From: Serratia nevei
Lineage (GTDB): Bacteria > Pseudomonadota > Gammaproteobacteria > Enterobacterales > Enterobacteriaceae
Reading direction: 5' to 3'
NCBI RefSeq assembly: GCF_024160145.1
Contig: NZ_JAMYWQ010000020.1
Span: 1 to 64,000 of the forward strand
Length of the DNA stretch: 64,000 nucleotides
Shown here: one piece after another, positions 45,919-55,058 of the stretch
Layout: each line of letters opens with the position of its first letter
Numbering within the stretch: the stretch's first letter is position 1
The notes under the pieces: generated by a model
The model's input: the letters and a program-made list of their open reading frames with translations, nothing else
The model's database searches: none
What the model was told of the DNA's origin: nothing
Program-made: the position numbers and the translations under genes

Positions 45919-48900
45919 TATTTCACCCCCAGCATTTGCTTGAGAGTTGGAACGTTGGCGCGCAGCACAGTCATGACGCTACGTTCACCCTCTACCGTCC
46001 CGATCCCCTTGGTGAAGGCATCGACGGCATCGAGTACCAGCGTCTGCTGCAGTGGTTGCAGCATGGCCGGTCCGGCAGATGGGCTCGCTAACGAGGTATC
46101 CGGTACCGAACTCGGTGCACTGGCGACGGGGGCGGGTAACCCGGCCAATCCGCCGGTCGCATGCCGGGCGCGTGGCAAATACCCCTCCAGCGCCGCCATG
46201 CCGTGGCGGTTAAAGAGATGCAGAAAATCCAGCGCACCGGGTTGTTGTACGACTGCAGCGCGGGTGACGAACTCGTAATCGGACAGCATCGCGGGGATTG
46301 AGTCGCTGGTTGTGGTACCAGGGCCGCGAATGTGGCCACCGTCTGCAGCAAACAAACTGCCCAGCACGCCGCCCATCCCGCCAGACGAACCGACCAGGCT
46401 TGAAGTGGCCATCTGCGCCAGCTGCTGCGCGGCGATTTGCGCCATGCTGTTGATGATTGTCAGCGCCAGGTTCTTCACTGCATCGCTCAGGCTCATGGTG
46501 CCTTTGGCCAACCCCATCAGCGAGCTCTCGATACCGCTCTGCAGGCCGTCACGAAATGCGATCGTCAGCTCATTACCTGCCTGGTTGAGCTTATCCAGCT
46601 GCAGTTCGAGCTGGCGGATCATGTCGCGGACTTTCTCACCGGCTTCGCCTGGCGCGTTAGCCATCTCTTTCAGTTGCGGCAGATAGCCCTTGACCTTGTC
46701 GCCGACCTCCTGATGCAGTTCGACCAGGCGCTGGCGCCCCTGGATTTCATTCAGCAGGCCGCCCTGGACTTGCGCCTGGATACTGGTTTCCTGCTGGGCC
46801 TGGTAGGCGAACAGATCATCCAGTTGCTTCTTCAGATCATCGACGCGGATTTTGGTCTCGGCCACCGGCAACAGCTGGTCCAGCAGGCTGAGTCCCTTCG
46901 TGTTGCCGCTGGCTTCAAACTCGCGGCGCATATCGGCGAATCGGGATTGGGTCTCCAGCAAGCTGGCCCCGGCCGTATCGCCGGTGTCGCGCATGTACTG
47001 CAGCTGAAGCTGCAGGTTCTGGTTTTTGAATTCCTGGGCGGTGATGGCCGCGTTCGCTGCCTCGGCCTGTTTGCGCTGTTCGGCAGTCAGATTGCGTGTC
47101 GCGATTTCCTGGGCGCGCGTAGCGGCAGCTCCCTCGACACGCTTGGAAGCCTGCTTCTCCAGCTGTTCGACAAAGCGCTGGTTTTCGTTAAAGGATTTTT
47201 TCGCTTCTGCAGCATCTGACTTGGCTGACTTATTGGCAGCCGCCTGAGCATCAATTTGCTTGGCGAGAGCGCGAGCCTTATCTTGCTCGGCCTTGCTGGC
47301 ATCTTTCAGCGAACCATTGCTGATGTCGGCCTCAACGCGCGCCAGCTGGGTGAGCGCCTTTTTCTGGTTCAGCGTCTGCTGCAGCTGCTTGTTGTACTGC
47401 TCAGCTTTCTTACCGGACTGATCAAGAGCTTTAACGTCGGTATCCCACTGGCCACCGGAAAAATTTTTGCCATCGGTTGAGGTAACACCCAGGTCTTGCA
47501 ATTTGTCTCGACCACCTACTGCCGCCCACATATGCGTATAGCGTTTTTTCAGCAAGTCCAGTGCATCAGCTTCTTTCTCTACAGCTGTGCGGTTGTTCGC
47601 CCAGGTCTTTTCAAGCTCTTTAGACGCGGCATTACTCTTGTCTTCAATTTGTTGACGCTTAGTCGCTTCTGCCGCAATTTTTTGTTGTGCTGCTGCTTCC
47701 GCCTCTAAAGCCGCGAGTCGGGCCTTTTTATCTCGCGCCCATTCGGAATACCCGCTTCCACGTAAAGCAATATCAATATCGTCACCAGAATTTGCCAGCT
47801 CAGCTTTGATAGCTTTAATTTCTTTGGCTCTAGCTACTGCTGGATCGTCAAGGTTGAGCGCTGTACTAGTGCCACTTTTGAGTTCTTGCCAGGCACTAGC
47901 TGCCGCATTTTTTACATCATCCCACCCACGAGCAACCCAATTCAGTTGCGTTTTAATCTCACCCAGGCGCTCAATCGCCGCTTTTTTGTATGCTTGAGAT
48001 GCCAGCTCAATGGCGTCCTCTTTGCGCCCCTGGTCTTCCAGGGAGCGGATGCGCTGGTAGGTTTCGGAGTCCAACCAGTGATACTGCTCGCTGCTGTTGA
48101 CCGCCCAGTCTGAGACGCTGTCGGTCATCTTGACGAACTGCGCAACCACCTGTTCGGCAGAGTCGCCGGTCAACTGCGCCATCGCCGAGGCGGCCCGCGA
48201 AACGGTGTCCAACGTCTCGCCGGTAAATTTGCCGCTGCTGACCAGGCCATTCAGGATGTCACGCACCTGGCTGTAGTTGCTACCGAGCTGGCCACCGGCC
48301 TGCGTCATCATCTCCAACTGACCTGCGGTCACCCCTGCGTAGTTACCGGTCAGCTGAATGCTGTGATTGAATTCGTCCTGGTCGCGTAGCACGCTGGCTA
48401 CCACCACACCAGCCCCGGCCACAGCGGCGATTGTGCCGCCGATCGCCAACGTGGTCGCACTGAACAGCGGCGGCAACATGCCGGTGCGGTTCCCCAGAGA
48501 CAGGAGATTATTACTGGCATCGCGCCAGTTCCCATTCACCAACTGATGAGCGAGAACTCGAAGCTCTCGGCCAGCTGCCCTGGAATTTAACGAGAGTTTT
48601 TCAGTGCCGTCGGAGATGAGATCTATCGCTTCACGCTGTGAGCCCAGCTTGCCCAGGTAATCGTTGAACGTACCGTCGTCAATGAGCCCGGCCTTGCGGG
48701 ACTTGCGCAGTTGCGCTTCCTGGGCGTCGAGTTTGCCCAATGCTTTTGCCGTCGGATCAATGCTGCCGAGCAGGCTGTCGAGGTCTTTCTTCAACTTCTC
48801 GACTTCTTTACCATGCGCTTCCGCCGCCTTGGCTGCTGCTTCCTGAGCCTGAGCGGCTTTCTGCTCCTGCTGATACAGCGCATGGCCGCGCGCGCTTTGC

Positions 48901-49190
48901 GCGTTCTGCGCGGCGGTCACTTCCTCGGCGCTGCGGGCAGCACGTTGAGCCATGAGGACCGAGTTCTGCAGCTCGGTGTTGAGTGATTGCTGGGCTGAGG
49001 CATTGTTGCGGGTGGCGTCCGCCGCTGCGCCCTGGGCATCGGTAGTGGCCTGCCATTGTTGATTGCTCGCCTGTGCTGTCGTACCGGCCGTTTTAATGTC
49101 GCCGGTCAATGACTCCACTGCCTGCTTGGCTTCGTTGAGGTCAGCGGTGATGCGCAGGGCGAGGTTGAGAGATGAGTTTCCGGCAGCCAT
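45918..49190 (-). CDS. Tape measure protein
   Basis: 1090 aa. Long helical/coiled protein with Ala/Gln/Lys-rich segments, a hydrophobic central region (LAIGGTIAAVAGAGVVVASVL, about 245-265) and the prophage tail-length-type domain with SVSDWAVNSSEQYHWLD. C-terminal QQLAQMATSSLVGSSGGMGGVLGSLF and HIRGPGTTTSDSIPAMLSDYEFV are typical of this protein end. At about 1.5 angstrom per residue its length fits a long non-contractile tail of roughly 150 nm. Confidence 0.92.
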   Translation of the reverse strand: MAAGNSSLNLALRITADLNEAKQAVESLTGDIKTAGTTAQASNQQWQATTDAQGAAADATRNNASAQQSLNTELQNSVLMAQRAARSAEEVTAAQNAQSARGHALYQQEQKAAQAQEAAAKAAEAHGKEVEKLKKDLDSLLGSIDPTAKALGKLDAQEAQLRKSRKAGLIDDGTFNDYLGKLGSQREAIDLISDGTEKLSLNSRAAGRELRVLAHQLVNGNWRDASNNLLSLGNRTGMLPPLFSATTLAIGGTIAAVAGAGVVVASVLRDQDEFNHSIQLTGNYAGVTAGQLEMMTQAGGQLGSNYSQVRDILNGLVSSGKFTGETLDTVSRAASAMAQLTGDSAEQVVAQFVKMTDSVSDWAVNSSEQYHWLDSETYQRIRSLEDQGRKEDAIELASQAYKKAAIERLGEIKTQLNWVARGWDDVKNAAASAWQELKSGTSTALNLDDPAVARAKEIKAIKAELANSGDDIDIALRGSGYSEWARDKKARLAALEAEAAAQQKIAAEATKRQQIEDKSNAASKELEKTWANNRTAVEKEADALDLLKKRYTHMWAAVGGRDKLQDLGVTSTDGKNFSGGQWDTDVKALDQSGKKAEQYNKQLQQTLNQKKALTQLARVEADISNGSLKDASKAEQDKARALAKQIDAQAAANKSAKSDAAEAKKSFNENQRFVEQLEKQASKRVEGAAATRAQEIATRNLTAEQRKQAEAANAAITAQEFKNQNLQLQLQYMRDTGDTAGASLLETQSRFADMRREFEASGNTKGLSLLDQLLPVAETKIRVDDLKKQLDDLFAYQAQQETSIQAQVQGGLLNEIQGRQRLVELHQEVGDKVKGYLPQLKEMANAPGEAGEKVRDMIRQLELQLDKLNQAGNELTIAFRDGLQSGIESSLMGLAKGTMSLSDAVKNLALTIINSMAQIAAQQLAQMATSSLVGSSGGMGGVLGSLFAADGGHIRGPGTTTSDSIPAMLSDYEFVTRAAVVQQPGALDFLHLFNRHGMAALEGYLPRARHATGGLAGLPAPVASAPSSVPDTSLASPSAGPAMLQPLQQTLVLDAVDAFTKGIGTVEGERSVMTVLRANVPTLKQMLGVK

Positions 49191-49225
49191 AACAGCACCC
49201 TATATAAAGAAGGAAATTGCCCCGA

Positions 49226-49839
49226 TCACTTCAGGGCATTGATACGTGATGTCGCGCTCTGCCCGCCGACGAAACCGGCGTTGGCGTCCAGTATTCGGGC
49301 GATGCTGTCCTGCGCCTGCAAGGCCAGCGCCTCCCGGTAGTAGAGCGTCAGCTGGCGGGCGGTGTAGTATCCGAGCCTGTCTGGGTTATGGCCTGCCCGG
49401 ATGAGCGTGGCGAAGATGCGGCCGAAAGTGACGGTTTCTCCCTGACTGCGCGCAGCGTGATTTGACGGACGGCAGCGCTCATAAAAAAACGCCGATTCAC
49501 CGTCCACCACCAGTCCATCAGCGCAGTGCCGTCACTGCCCGGCAACGTAGCGACCCATTCGACCGGCTGGTCGATACAGCAGGCGATCAACTTCGGCAAC
49601 GCGTCGGCATGCGTGGCCAGCACATCCTGCACCGCCTCGAATGAGGGCCATTCGCTTTGCATGACGTCCGCCAGGCTGGCCACCACCGGCTTCAACTCCT
49701 CATTCATCGTCAGCGAATCCACCAGGGTGAACTCGCGAACGGTGAGGCGTTGACCCGCGATAGTGATATCGCGGGTGGACAGCAACACGGACAGGTCATC
49801 ATCCTGTGGGGTTGCGGCCTGTTGCGGTTCGCGGCTCAT
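49226..49839 (-). CDS. Tail assembly chaperone, long form by -1 frameshift (GT-like)
   Basis: 204 aa if ribosomes slip back one base on the T7 run at 49483-49489. The zero frame reads ...NRRFF to residue 119, then the -1 frame continues YERCRPSNHAARSQGET to the stop at 49226. The downstream frame has no ribosome site of its own. Long-form chaperones bind the tape measure during tail assembly in siphophages; the short and long products come from one gene, as for lambda G/GT. Confidence 0.8.
49348..49839 (-). CDS. Tail assembly chaperone, short form (G-like)
   Basis: 163 aa zero-frame product. Starts on the tail-tube stop (ATGA). DITIAGQRLTVREFTLVDSLTMNEEL is the conserved N-terminal block of these chaperones; the C-terminal 40 residues are low-complexity (SLSAASSPRSSGQAITQTGSDTT). 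Position between tail tube and tape measure is diagnostic. Confidence 0.85.
   Translation of the reverse strand: MSREPQQAATPQDDDLSVLLSTRDITIAGQRLTVREFTLVDSLTMNEELKPVVASLADVMQSEWPSFEAVQDVLATHADALPKLIACCIDQPVEWVATLPGSDGTALMDWWWTVNRRFFMSAAVRQITLRAVREKPSLSAASSPRSSGQAITQTGSDTTPPAS
49483..49489 (-). promoter_or_regulatory. Programmed -1 frameshift site
   Basis: T-TTT-TTT in the zero frame (last base of codon 117, codons 118-119), the ideal X-XXY-YYZ heptamer with X=Y=T. It lies inside the overlap of the two chaperone frames. Confidence 0.8.
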
Positions 49840-50588
49840 TCCACCGGCTCCGCAACATCAATAACACGACCAAATTTACCGATGGTCGGGTCGTTCGGTT
49901 GCACATTGTCGAACAACACGTTGGCGGTGGTTTCCAGCCCGGCCAGCGAGGTGTCGCCCTGGATCAGTGCCAGCGTTGAGACCGGGTCGAACGACAGCTT
50001 GTACAGCTCCAGAATTTTTGCCGCGCCGCCCTCGGCCAGGTTGATGCCCTCGAAACGCAGCGCATAGTTTTCGGGGTGCGAAGTGAACAGCGTGGTGTTC
50101 ACGCCCCCGGCATATTTGTAGTTAATGGACGGTGCCGCAGTCTGGTCCTTCAGGAATGTCACTGCGCCGTAGGTGTAGTCCAGCTCGTAATCAGTACCCT
50201 CGACGAGCTCATCAATTACCGCATCACTGATGCGTTGATGAGCCAGAGCAAAACGCTCACCGGCTTTGATACCGGAAGGCAGCGGTTCCGCCGTGACACT
50301 GCCACCAGGGATAACCACGCGGTCGCCGTACAGCACCAGGGCGAGATTTTCCGCCGACAGCTCATGCCAGGTGCTGGTCACTGTGCCATCTTTGCTGGTT
50401 GGGAAACTGCGGGCCGTGGTGCGTTGGCCGGAGTAGGACTCCTTGTGCGACAACTTCTCCACGGTCAGCGCGAGCGCCAGCGCGGAGACGTCGCCAATCC
50501 AGCGATATGCGCCTGGACGACCATTCGGTAAACGGCGAGCGAGGAATACCTTGCCCTGACCGTAGTAATAGGTTTCAAGTTGTCCCAT
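49836..50588 (-). CDS. Major tail tube protein
   Basis: 250 aa, beta-rich, directly upstream of the chaperone pair and tape measure. Blocks YYYGQGKVFLARR, YRWIGDVSALALALTVEKL, TVTSTWHELSAENLALVLYG and NYALRFEGINLAEGG. No sheath gene accompanies it, so the tail should be long and non-contractile. A diverged second copy lies at 40327-41160. Confidence 0.85.
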   Translation of the reverse strand: MGQLETYYYGQGKVFLARRLPNGRPGAYRWIGDVSALALALTVEKLSHKESYSGQRTTARSFPTSKDGTVTSTWHELSAENLALVLYGDRVVIPGGSVTAEPLPSGIKAGERFALAHQRISDAVIDELVEGTDYELDYTYGAVTFLKDQTAAPSINYKYAGGVNTTLFTSHPENYALRFEGINLAEGGAAKILELYKLSFDPVSTLALIQGDTSLAGLETTANVLFDNVQPNDPTIGKFGRVIDVAEPVE

Positions 50589-50775
50589 TATCTGCCTCCA
50601 CTTTGCTATTGCGACGGCCGTTCTGGTTGTCGCTGTTCACGACGGGCAGAACAGCCTCGATGATTTTTTGTGCCTTCAGCCATCTGGCTTCGGACTCGGT
50701 CACGGTGATGGTTTCACCGGCTGCAACAGCCTTACCCGCGTGGGTATGCTGCTGCAGGAGTTTTACTTCTGGCAT
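50575..50775 (-). CDS. Small head-tail connector-region protein, 66 aa
   Basis: 66 aa, VKLLQQHTHAGKAVAAGETITVTESEARWLKAQKIIE: a short KOW-like/beta fold often annotated DUF7210 in Mu-like phages. Overlaps both neighbours (13-14 bp). Function unknown. Confidence 0.78.
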   Translation of the reverse strand: MPEVKLLQQHTHAGKAVAAGETITVTESEARWLKAQKIIEAVLPVVNSDNQNGRRNSKVEADNGTT

Positions 50776-51209
50776 CGTCTGCCCCCGATCACATGTTGAA
50801 CCTGGAACGTGTCCATCCAGAGCAGCGTTCCGCCATCAAAATCCAGAACATCGCCGCGTAGCCACTGCAGTCCCGTGGTACTGGCGAGCGTTGGACGCCA
50901 GCCGATCAACTGGTCGCGCACCTGCCCAATGAGGGGATTGACCTCATGGGTCAACCCCTCGGCTCCCAGACCGTAGTTGCGTACCGCGATCGCAATCCCG
51001 ATCACCGCTTCGGCCACCTGAGCGCGGCCGCCGTTGCCGGGAACGCCGCGCTCAGGCCCCATCAGTACATAGGCACCGGGCATCGCAAAACCCGACAGGT
51101 CGGTGACTTTGCTGTACTCCACAATGGTGCCAATTTGACTGAAGGGCTGCGGGTCGAGCGCCTGCAGCCGCGCGACAACCAGGTTGATATCGAACGGTGC
51201 GCTGCTCAT
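50763..51209 (-). CDS. Mu gp37-like tail terminator protein
   Basis: 148 aa. Order and pattern (NLVVARLQALDPQPFSQIGTIVEY, VAEAVIGIAIAVRNYG, LIGQVRDQLIGWRP) match the Gp37 family of Mu-like phages, thought to close the tail end at the neck. Overlaps the DUF1320 gene by ATGA. Confidence 0.8.
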   Translation of the reverse strand: MSSAPFDINLVVARLQALDPQPFSQIGTIVEYSKVTDLSGFAMPGAYVLMGPERGVPGNGGRAQVAEAVIGIAIAVRNYGLGAEGLTHEVNPLIGQVRDQLIGWRPTLASTTGLQWLRGDVLDFDGGTLLWMDTFQVQHVIGGRRCQK

Positions 51210-51730
51210 TTGCCGTAGTCCCGCAGCGAGTCCATGCTGAAGGTGCGGCCCGGCCCGGTAATTTGAGGTGGGCCACCGGCAGCGGGCAGTGAATCACCCA
51301 GCCCCAGGCTGAACTTACCGGCCGCGACTTGCTCCAACAGCTTCAGCGCATCGCGGTAGTCGCGCACAATCGGATCGGTTCTCTCGTCGGAAACGCGATG
51401 CGAATGCAGTTTGTACCGGGTGATAGCGCGCGCCCAGCCGGTCAGGATCGACGGCACGTTGGCCAGCGGCAGTTTGTAACCGCGCTTGCGCAGGTAACCG
51501 TCGATCAACCCCTGCGTTTCCTCCACGGCATCACCGATTTTTTCTACTGCTGCCAGGGCAACCTCGACCTCGGCCGGTGGCCAGGATGAGGTTTCCTCAC
51601 CGCGCAGCAGCGCATCCAGAATTTCCGGGCGCGCCAGCGGCTTGCCCATCGATGCTGTTGACTGAGACAGTTCAACAGCACCGGGGCGCTCAGCCAGCTC
51701 GGACAGTGGGACATACCAGGTCACGGCCAT
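51206..51730 (-). CDS. DUF1320 (Mu gp36-like) head-tail connector protein
   Basis: 174 aa, start MAVTWYVPLSELAERPGAVELSQ at 51730 after AGGA. Helical body (RPEILDALLRGEE, AALAAVEKIGDAVEETQGLIDGYLRKRGYKLPL, ITRYKLHSHRVSDERTDPIVRDYRDALKLLEQVA) is the typical DUF1320 connector. Confidence 0.88.
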   Translation of the reverse strand: MAVTWYVPLSELAERPGAVELSQSTASMGKPLARPEILDALLRGEETSSWPPAEVEVALAAVEKIGDAVEETQGLIDGYLRKRGYKLPLANVPSILTGWARAITRYKLHSHRVSDERTDPIVRDYRDALKLLEQVAAGKFSLGLGDSLPAAGGPPQITGPGRTFSMDSLRDYGK

Positions 51731-51741
51731 AACTCGTTTCC

Positions 51742-52671
51742 TCACCCCGCGACAGCGTTCTGGAAGAAGTAGCCGCAATCCGGGGCGACGATCAGCTCGC
51801 GAACACGTTCGCCTACACGCACACGTTGCCCGCCGGTCAACCCCATATCCGGATCGGGAATGGAGCCCGACACACGGCTGCCGAATTGAGCTGTCATGCC
51901 GAAGGTCACGCCACCCTGGGTGTCGGCAAGCTTGTTGCGGTAGATAAATGACGCGTGGTTTGCCCAGGCACGCACCAGAACAGGCCTCTGACCTGGGCGA
52001 GAGATATTGACGAAAGCGCTGCCGACCAGGATGTCTTCCAGCTCCAACAAATCACGCAGGAACTGTAGCGGCACCAGGCCGTCTTCACCCATCGTGCCGT
52101 TGTACGCCTTTACTACAGACGGGTTCTGACGCAACGCGGTGGCGGTAACCCGGCCCAGTACGGCGACGTTCGGGCGCATGATCATCTTGTCGAGCGCGGT
52201 GGTGATTTTCTTGATCGGTTTGCTCTTGTCGTTGCTCCACTGGTCGTCACCGCTCAGGGTTTCTTTGTTGCCGCTGGCATAGTTCGCTGCACTGAATACC
52301 TCGCGGCTGGTGCGTACTTCACGATCGAGCAGGATCAGGTCCGAGGTACGCTCAGCAGCACGCCCCAACGGATCGTAATTCGCCGGCGCATTATCGATAT
52401 CGGACTGTGGTACCGGTGCGTCCAGGCCATAATCATTGGTCGATGAGGTTTTTTCTTCAGCGTTAAACTCAACCTGATTGGGTTGAGAGGTACGGCCCAC
52501 ATTGGTGTTCGGCACGGTGAAACCCTGGCCGAGGTCATACTCCCACCATTTAAATTCAGCCTTGCCGACCGGCACACGCGGCAGAACTTCGTCGGCGATC
52601 ATGCTGGTGTTGCGATACGCGATGGCGATGGCCGTCAGGTGCGGGTCAATCGGAAACGGTGCTTTTGACAT
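51742..52671 (-). CDS. Major capsid protein
   Basis: 309 aa. Start MSKAPFPIDPHLTAIAIAYRN at 52671 with GGAGAG 7 nt upstream. DEVLPRVPVGKAEFKWWEYDLGQGF and RNPLADTQGG-type C-terminal blocks are those of the Mu-like major head subunit (HK97 fold expected). Found immediately after the protease/scaffold and decoration genes. Confidence 0.88.
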   Translation of the reverse strand: MSKAPFPIDPHLTAIAIAYRNTSMIADEVLPRVPVGKAEFKWWEYDLGQGFTVPNTNVGRTSQPNQVEFNAEEKTSSTNDYGLDAPVPQSDIDNAPANYDPLGRAAERTSDLILLDREVRTSREVFSAANYASGNKETLSGDDQWSNDKSKPIKKITTALDKMIMRPNVAVLGRVTATALRQNPSVVKAYNGTMGEDGLVPLQFLRDLLELEDILVGSAFVNISRPGQRPVLVRAWANHASFIYRNKLADTQGGVTFGMTAQFGSRVSGSIPDPDMGLTGGQRVRVGERVRELIVAPDCGYFFQNAVAG

Positions 52672-52738
52672 ACTGTCACTCTCCAAAAAAGGGATAGAGC
52701 CGGTGTGACCCGGCGAAAAATCTTCGGGCTAAGCCGGG

Positions 52739-53116
52739 TTAACCGCCCGCAGCGGCCGCCGCCAGTTGACCTGGCGCAATCCACACCGAGCCGAGGTCGT
52801 CCTCTGCACCGGCGTATTCGGCAAAGCCGATATAAAACTCGCCTGCAGCTGCAGGAACGGCACGGCCTTCGTCATCTGCTGTCAGCGGTTGTCCGGCAGT
52901 AATGTCAGCGCCATATTTGACCGGAGCCAGACCGTAGCGGATCACGTCAGCGGCTTCACCGATGGTGCTGCCGATAATGGTGGTGACCCCGATGATGAGT
53001 TTGCTGCCGTCGGCAGCAGGCACGATTTCATCGTCAACGGTGCCGTGCGTGACGAGCTGGCGAGGCAATACAACCGCTTCCACTTTGTGCGCCGTCGTCA
53101 GGACTGGGATATTCAT
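52739..53116 (-). CDS. DUF2190-type capsid decoration protein
   Basis: 125 aa, beta-rich: IVPAADGSKLIIGVTTIIG, DVIRYGLAPVKYGADITAGQPLTADDEGRAV. Small trimeric cement proteins of this kind lie between protease/scaffold and major capsid. Starts on the protease stop (ATGA). Confidence 0.8.
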   Translation of the reverse strand: MNIPVLTTAHKVEAVVLPRQLVTHGTVDDEIVPAADGSKLIIGVTTIIGSTIGEAADVIRYGLAPVKYGADITAGQPLTADDEGRAVPAAAGEFYIGFAEYAGAEDDLGSVWIAPGQLAAAAAGG

Positions 53117-54267
53117 TGCTTCGCTCCTTTCTTAACGTGATTGACTGCATCGGTGATGGAAACGGTGCGCCCCAGCTTGGCCTGCTCGGCAACGTAGACG
53201 TTGGCGGCGTCCGCCACGGCACTGGCGTCGGCAAAGTCCAGAACGTCGCCTTCTTCGTTGGATTTTTCGCTGAAGTCGAGCACCTTTGGCTTTTCGTTCA
53301 GCACATCGCGCAGCAACTCTTCCGGCGTTTTGTTCACCGTAGTGTCACCATCTGCAAACGACAGCGGCGTGCTGTCCAGGCTAAGCAGAACCTCAACCAC
53401 GCCCGTTTTTTGGCGCGGCAGAATGGAACCGGCTTTCACCAGACCATCGGCATAGCTGACGATCGCTTCTCGACGTGCCTTCGCCTCGCGCTCCTTCGCA
53501 GCGGCTTCTTCTTTCCGTAATTTGGCTTCACGCTCTGCCAGTTCTGTCTCGCGCTTGGCGAACGCCTCCGCCGTAACGGTGTTTTTCTTGTTCGGGTCCA
53601 CATCGAGCTCCTCGGCATATGCCAGTGGTGAAATGGTTGAGTTGTTTTCAGCATCGGCAGCATTGGCTGCCAGTTCTTCCAGAGAACGAATACGCCACTG
53701 CGGCATCAGCAGGTCGGCACGTTCGGCACCGTCTTTTTCAACGATGTAGTCACGCACGCCGCGCAGCAGATCAACCAGCAGTTCGGTTTCCCAGGGAATG
53801 GCGAATTCCAGCGGCGCATCGTCGGCACCTTCAGCGAACTCAGTGAACTCGGCATCCGGCAAACCTTTTACGCCCGGTGGAACGGCACCCAGGAAACCCA
53901 CGTGGCGCGGATAGAAATGGCCAGGTTTCGGGTTGCCGGGTGAGTTGGGTTGGTAGAACGACAAGGAGCGCTTTTTATAGCTGCCCGCGTTGAAGGCCTC
54001 GGCAAAGGCCGGGTTGACCTGGTGAGGTTCGGCATACAAAAAACCATCACGAAACTCAAACCGTTTGGCCCACCCGTAGGAGGGGGCAGTCAGTTTCGGA
54101 TGGCCGATCACAAAGGGGGATTCCGACAGACTTGGATCATAGCTATTGGCCATATCGATACAGTCTTCGGTTGTGAACGTCATCGTGCGCCCATCCATCG
54201 CGGTATGGGTACCTGGTGCAAAAACGGCAATGGTGGCGGTCGAGGTTTTGGTAGTCATCGTTATCAT
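53113..54267 (-). CDS. Prohead protease/scaffold (Mu gpI-like)
   Basis: 384 aa. N-terminal protease half with PFVIGHPKLTAPSYGWAKRFEFRDGFLYAEP and KKRSLSFY (the catalytic Ser region); C-terminal half is a charged scaffold (AKRETELAEREAKLRKEEAAAKERE coiled coil). In Mu an internal start makes a separate scaffold (Z); several in-frame starts could do so here. ATG GTG-like choices exist at 54267/54261. Confidence 0.88.
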   Translation of the reverse strand: MITMTTKTSTATIAVFAPGTHTAMDGRTMTFTTEDCIDMANSYDPSLSESPFVIGHPKLTAPSYGWAKRFEFRDGFLYAEPHQVNPAFAEAFNAGSYKKRSLSFYQPNSPGNPKPGHFYPRHVGFLGAVPPGVKGLPDAEFTEFAEGADDAPLEFAIPWETELLVDLLRGVRDYIVEKDGAERADLLMPQWRIRSLEELAANAADAENNSTISPLAYAEELDVDPNKKNTVTAEAFAKRETELAEREAKLRKEEAAAKEREAKARREAIVSYADGLVKAGSILPRQKTGVVEVLLSLDSTPLSFADGDTTVNKTPEELLRDVLNEKPKVLDFSEKSNEEGDVLDFADASAVADAANVYVAEQAKLGRTVSITDAVNHVKKGAKQ

Positions 54268-54398
54268 CCGTAGACGGGAAAGAACGTTACGGAGTGATTT
54301 TGGGGGAATGGCGCGCGGGGGTAATCTGCCCTCGGACAGATAATTATGAGTTGGAAATGACTATTGGGGGTTAGCGCGGGGGAGGAACTGCGCCGATA

Positions 54399-54426
54399 GC
54401 CGTATTAGAACGTATTATAATACGGC
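54399..54426. repeat. Inverted/direct repeat cluster upstream of the capsid operon part
   Basis: CGTATTA at 54401 and 54411 (10 bp apart) and its inverse TAATACG at 54418; outer arms GCCGTATTA/TAATACGGC form a dyad. It lies in the only sizeable gap (about 230 bp) inside the late operon, upstream of the protease gene. Confidence 0.7.
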
Positions 54427-54494
54427 TCGGCAACCGAATTGGGACCATCATGCCGGATAACAGCGCAGAGGCCGTTACAGCGCGTTTGCGGCGG

Positions 54495-55058
54495 TCATGG
54501 TTTTAGTGACCGCTGCAGGTAATCCCGGGCCAGTTCGACCAGGCGTTCGCCTTGTTCGGCAGACACCCCCAGCCAGGGGCGCGCCGGTATCGTCACCTGG
54601 TGGGCCGGAATGGTATGCCACTGCGCGAAGTTGGATGTCGACCTGCGGACAAAGCGGTTGTCGATCTCGCCGTTTTTCTTCTGCCGGTAATAGGCCTGTT
54701 GGCTTCGGGCTGCTATCTCGATCGTCGCACCGAACTGGTGAACGGCCCCATAGATGCGGTCGGTACCGAACAGCAATTCATTGGCGTTTATCTGCCAACG
54801 CAGCGTATTACGCAAATGCCCATCCAGCGTCAGCACCTTGTCTTGATTGCGGCGCTTGCGCTTTTGATAGCGGGCAGACAGGGACTGCCACGGAGTGCCG
54901 TCGGGCGACTCCTGCGCGCGGAAGCGCTGCTGGTGAAACTCCAGCAGCTTCTCGCCCATATCCGCCAGCAAAGGTGCAGGGGCTGCCAGCGCCGCCTGGG
55001 TGCGCAGCAGCGTATTGAGCGCATCCTGATAGTCGAAAGTCAGCGTTGCTCCGGCCAT
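54495..55058 (-). CDS. Phage virion morphogenesis protein (Mu gpG-like)
   Basis: 187 aa. FDYQDALNTLLRTQAAL, RFRAQESPDGTPWQSLSARYQKRK and IYGAVHQFGATIEIAARSQ are the gpG/tail-completion signatures; PARPWLGVSAEQGERLVEL ends the domain. Second ATG at 55058 preferred (GAGGAG, 7 nt). Confidence 0.88.
   Translation of the reverse strand: MAGATLTFDYQDALNTLLRTQAALAAPAPLLADMGEKLLEFHQQRFRAQESPDGTPWQSLSARYQKRKRRNQDKVLTLDGHLRNTLRWQINANELLFGTDRIYGAVHQFGATIEIAARSQQAYYRQKKNGEIDNRFVRRSTSNFAQWHTIPAHQVTIPARPWLGVSAEQGERLVELARDYLQRSLKP

Noticed and set aside
49226-49510. Independent 94-codon gene downstream of the tail chaperone
   Set aside because: It has no ribosome site, and begins inside the preceding gene; the T7 slippery run explains it as the -1 extension instead.
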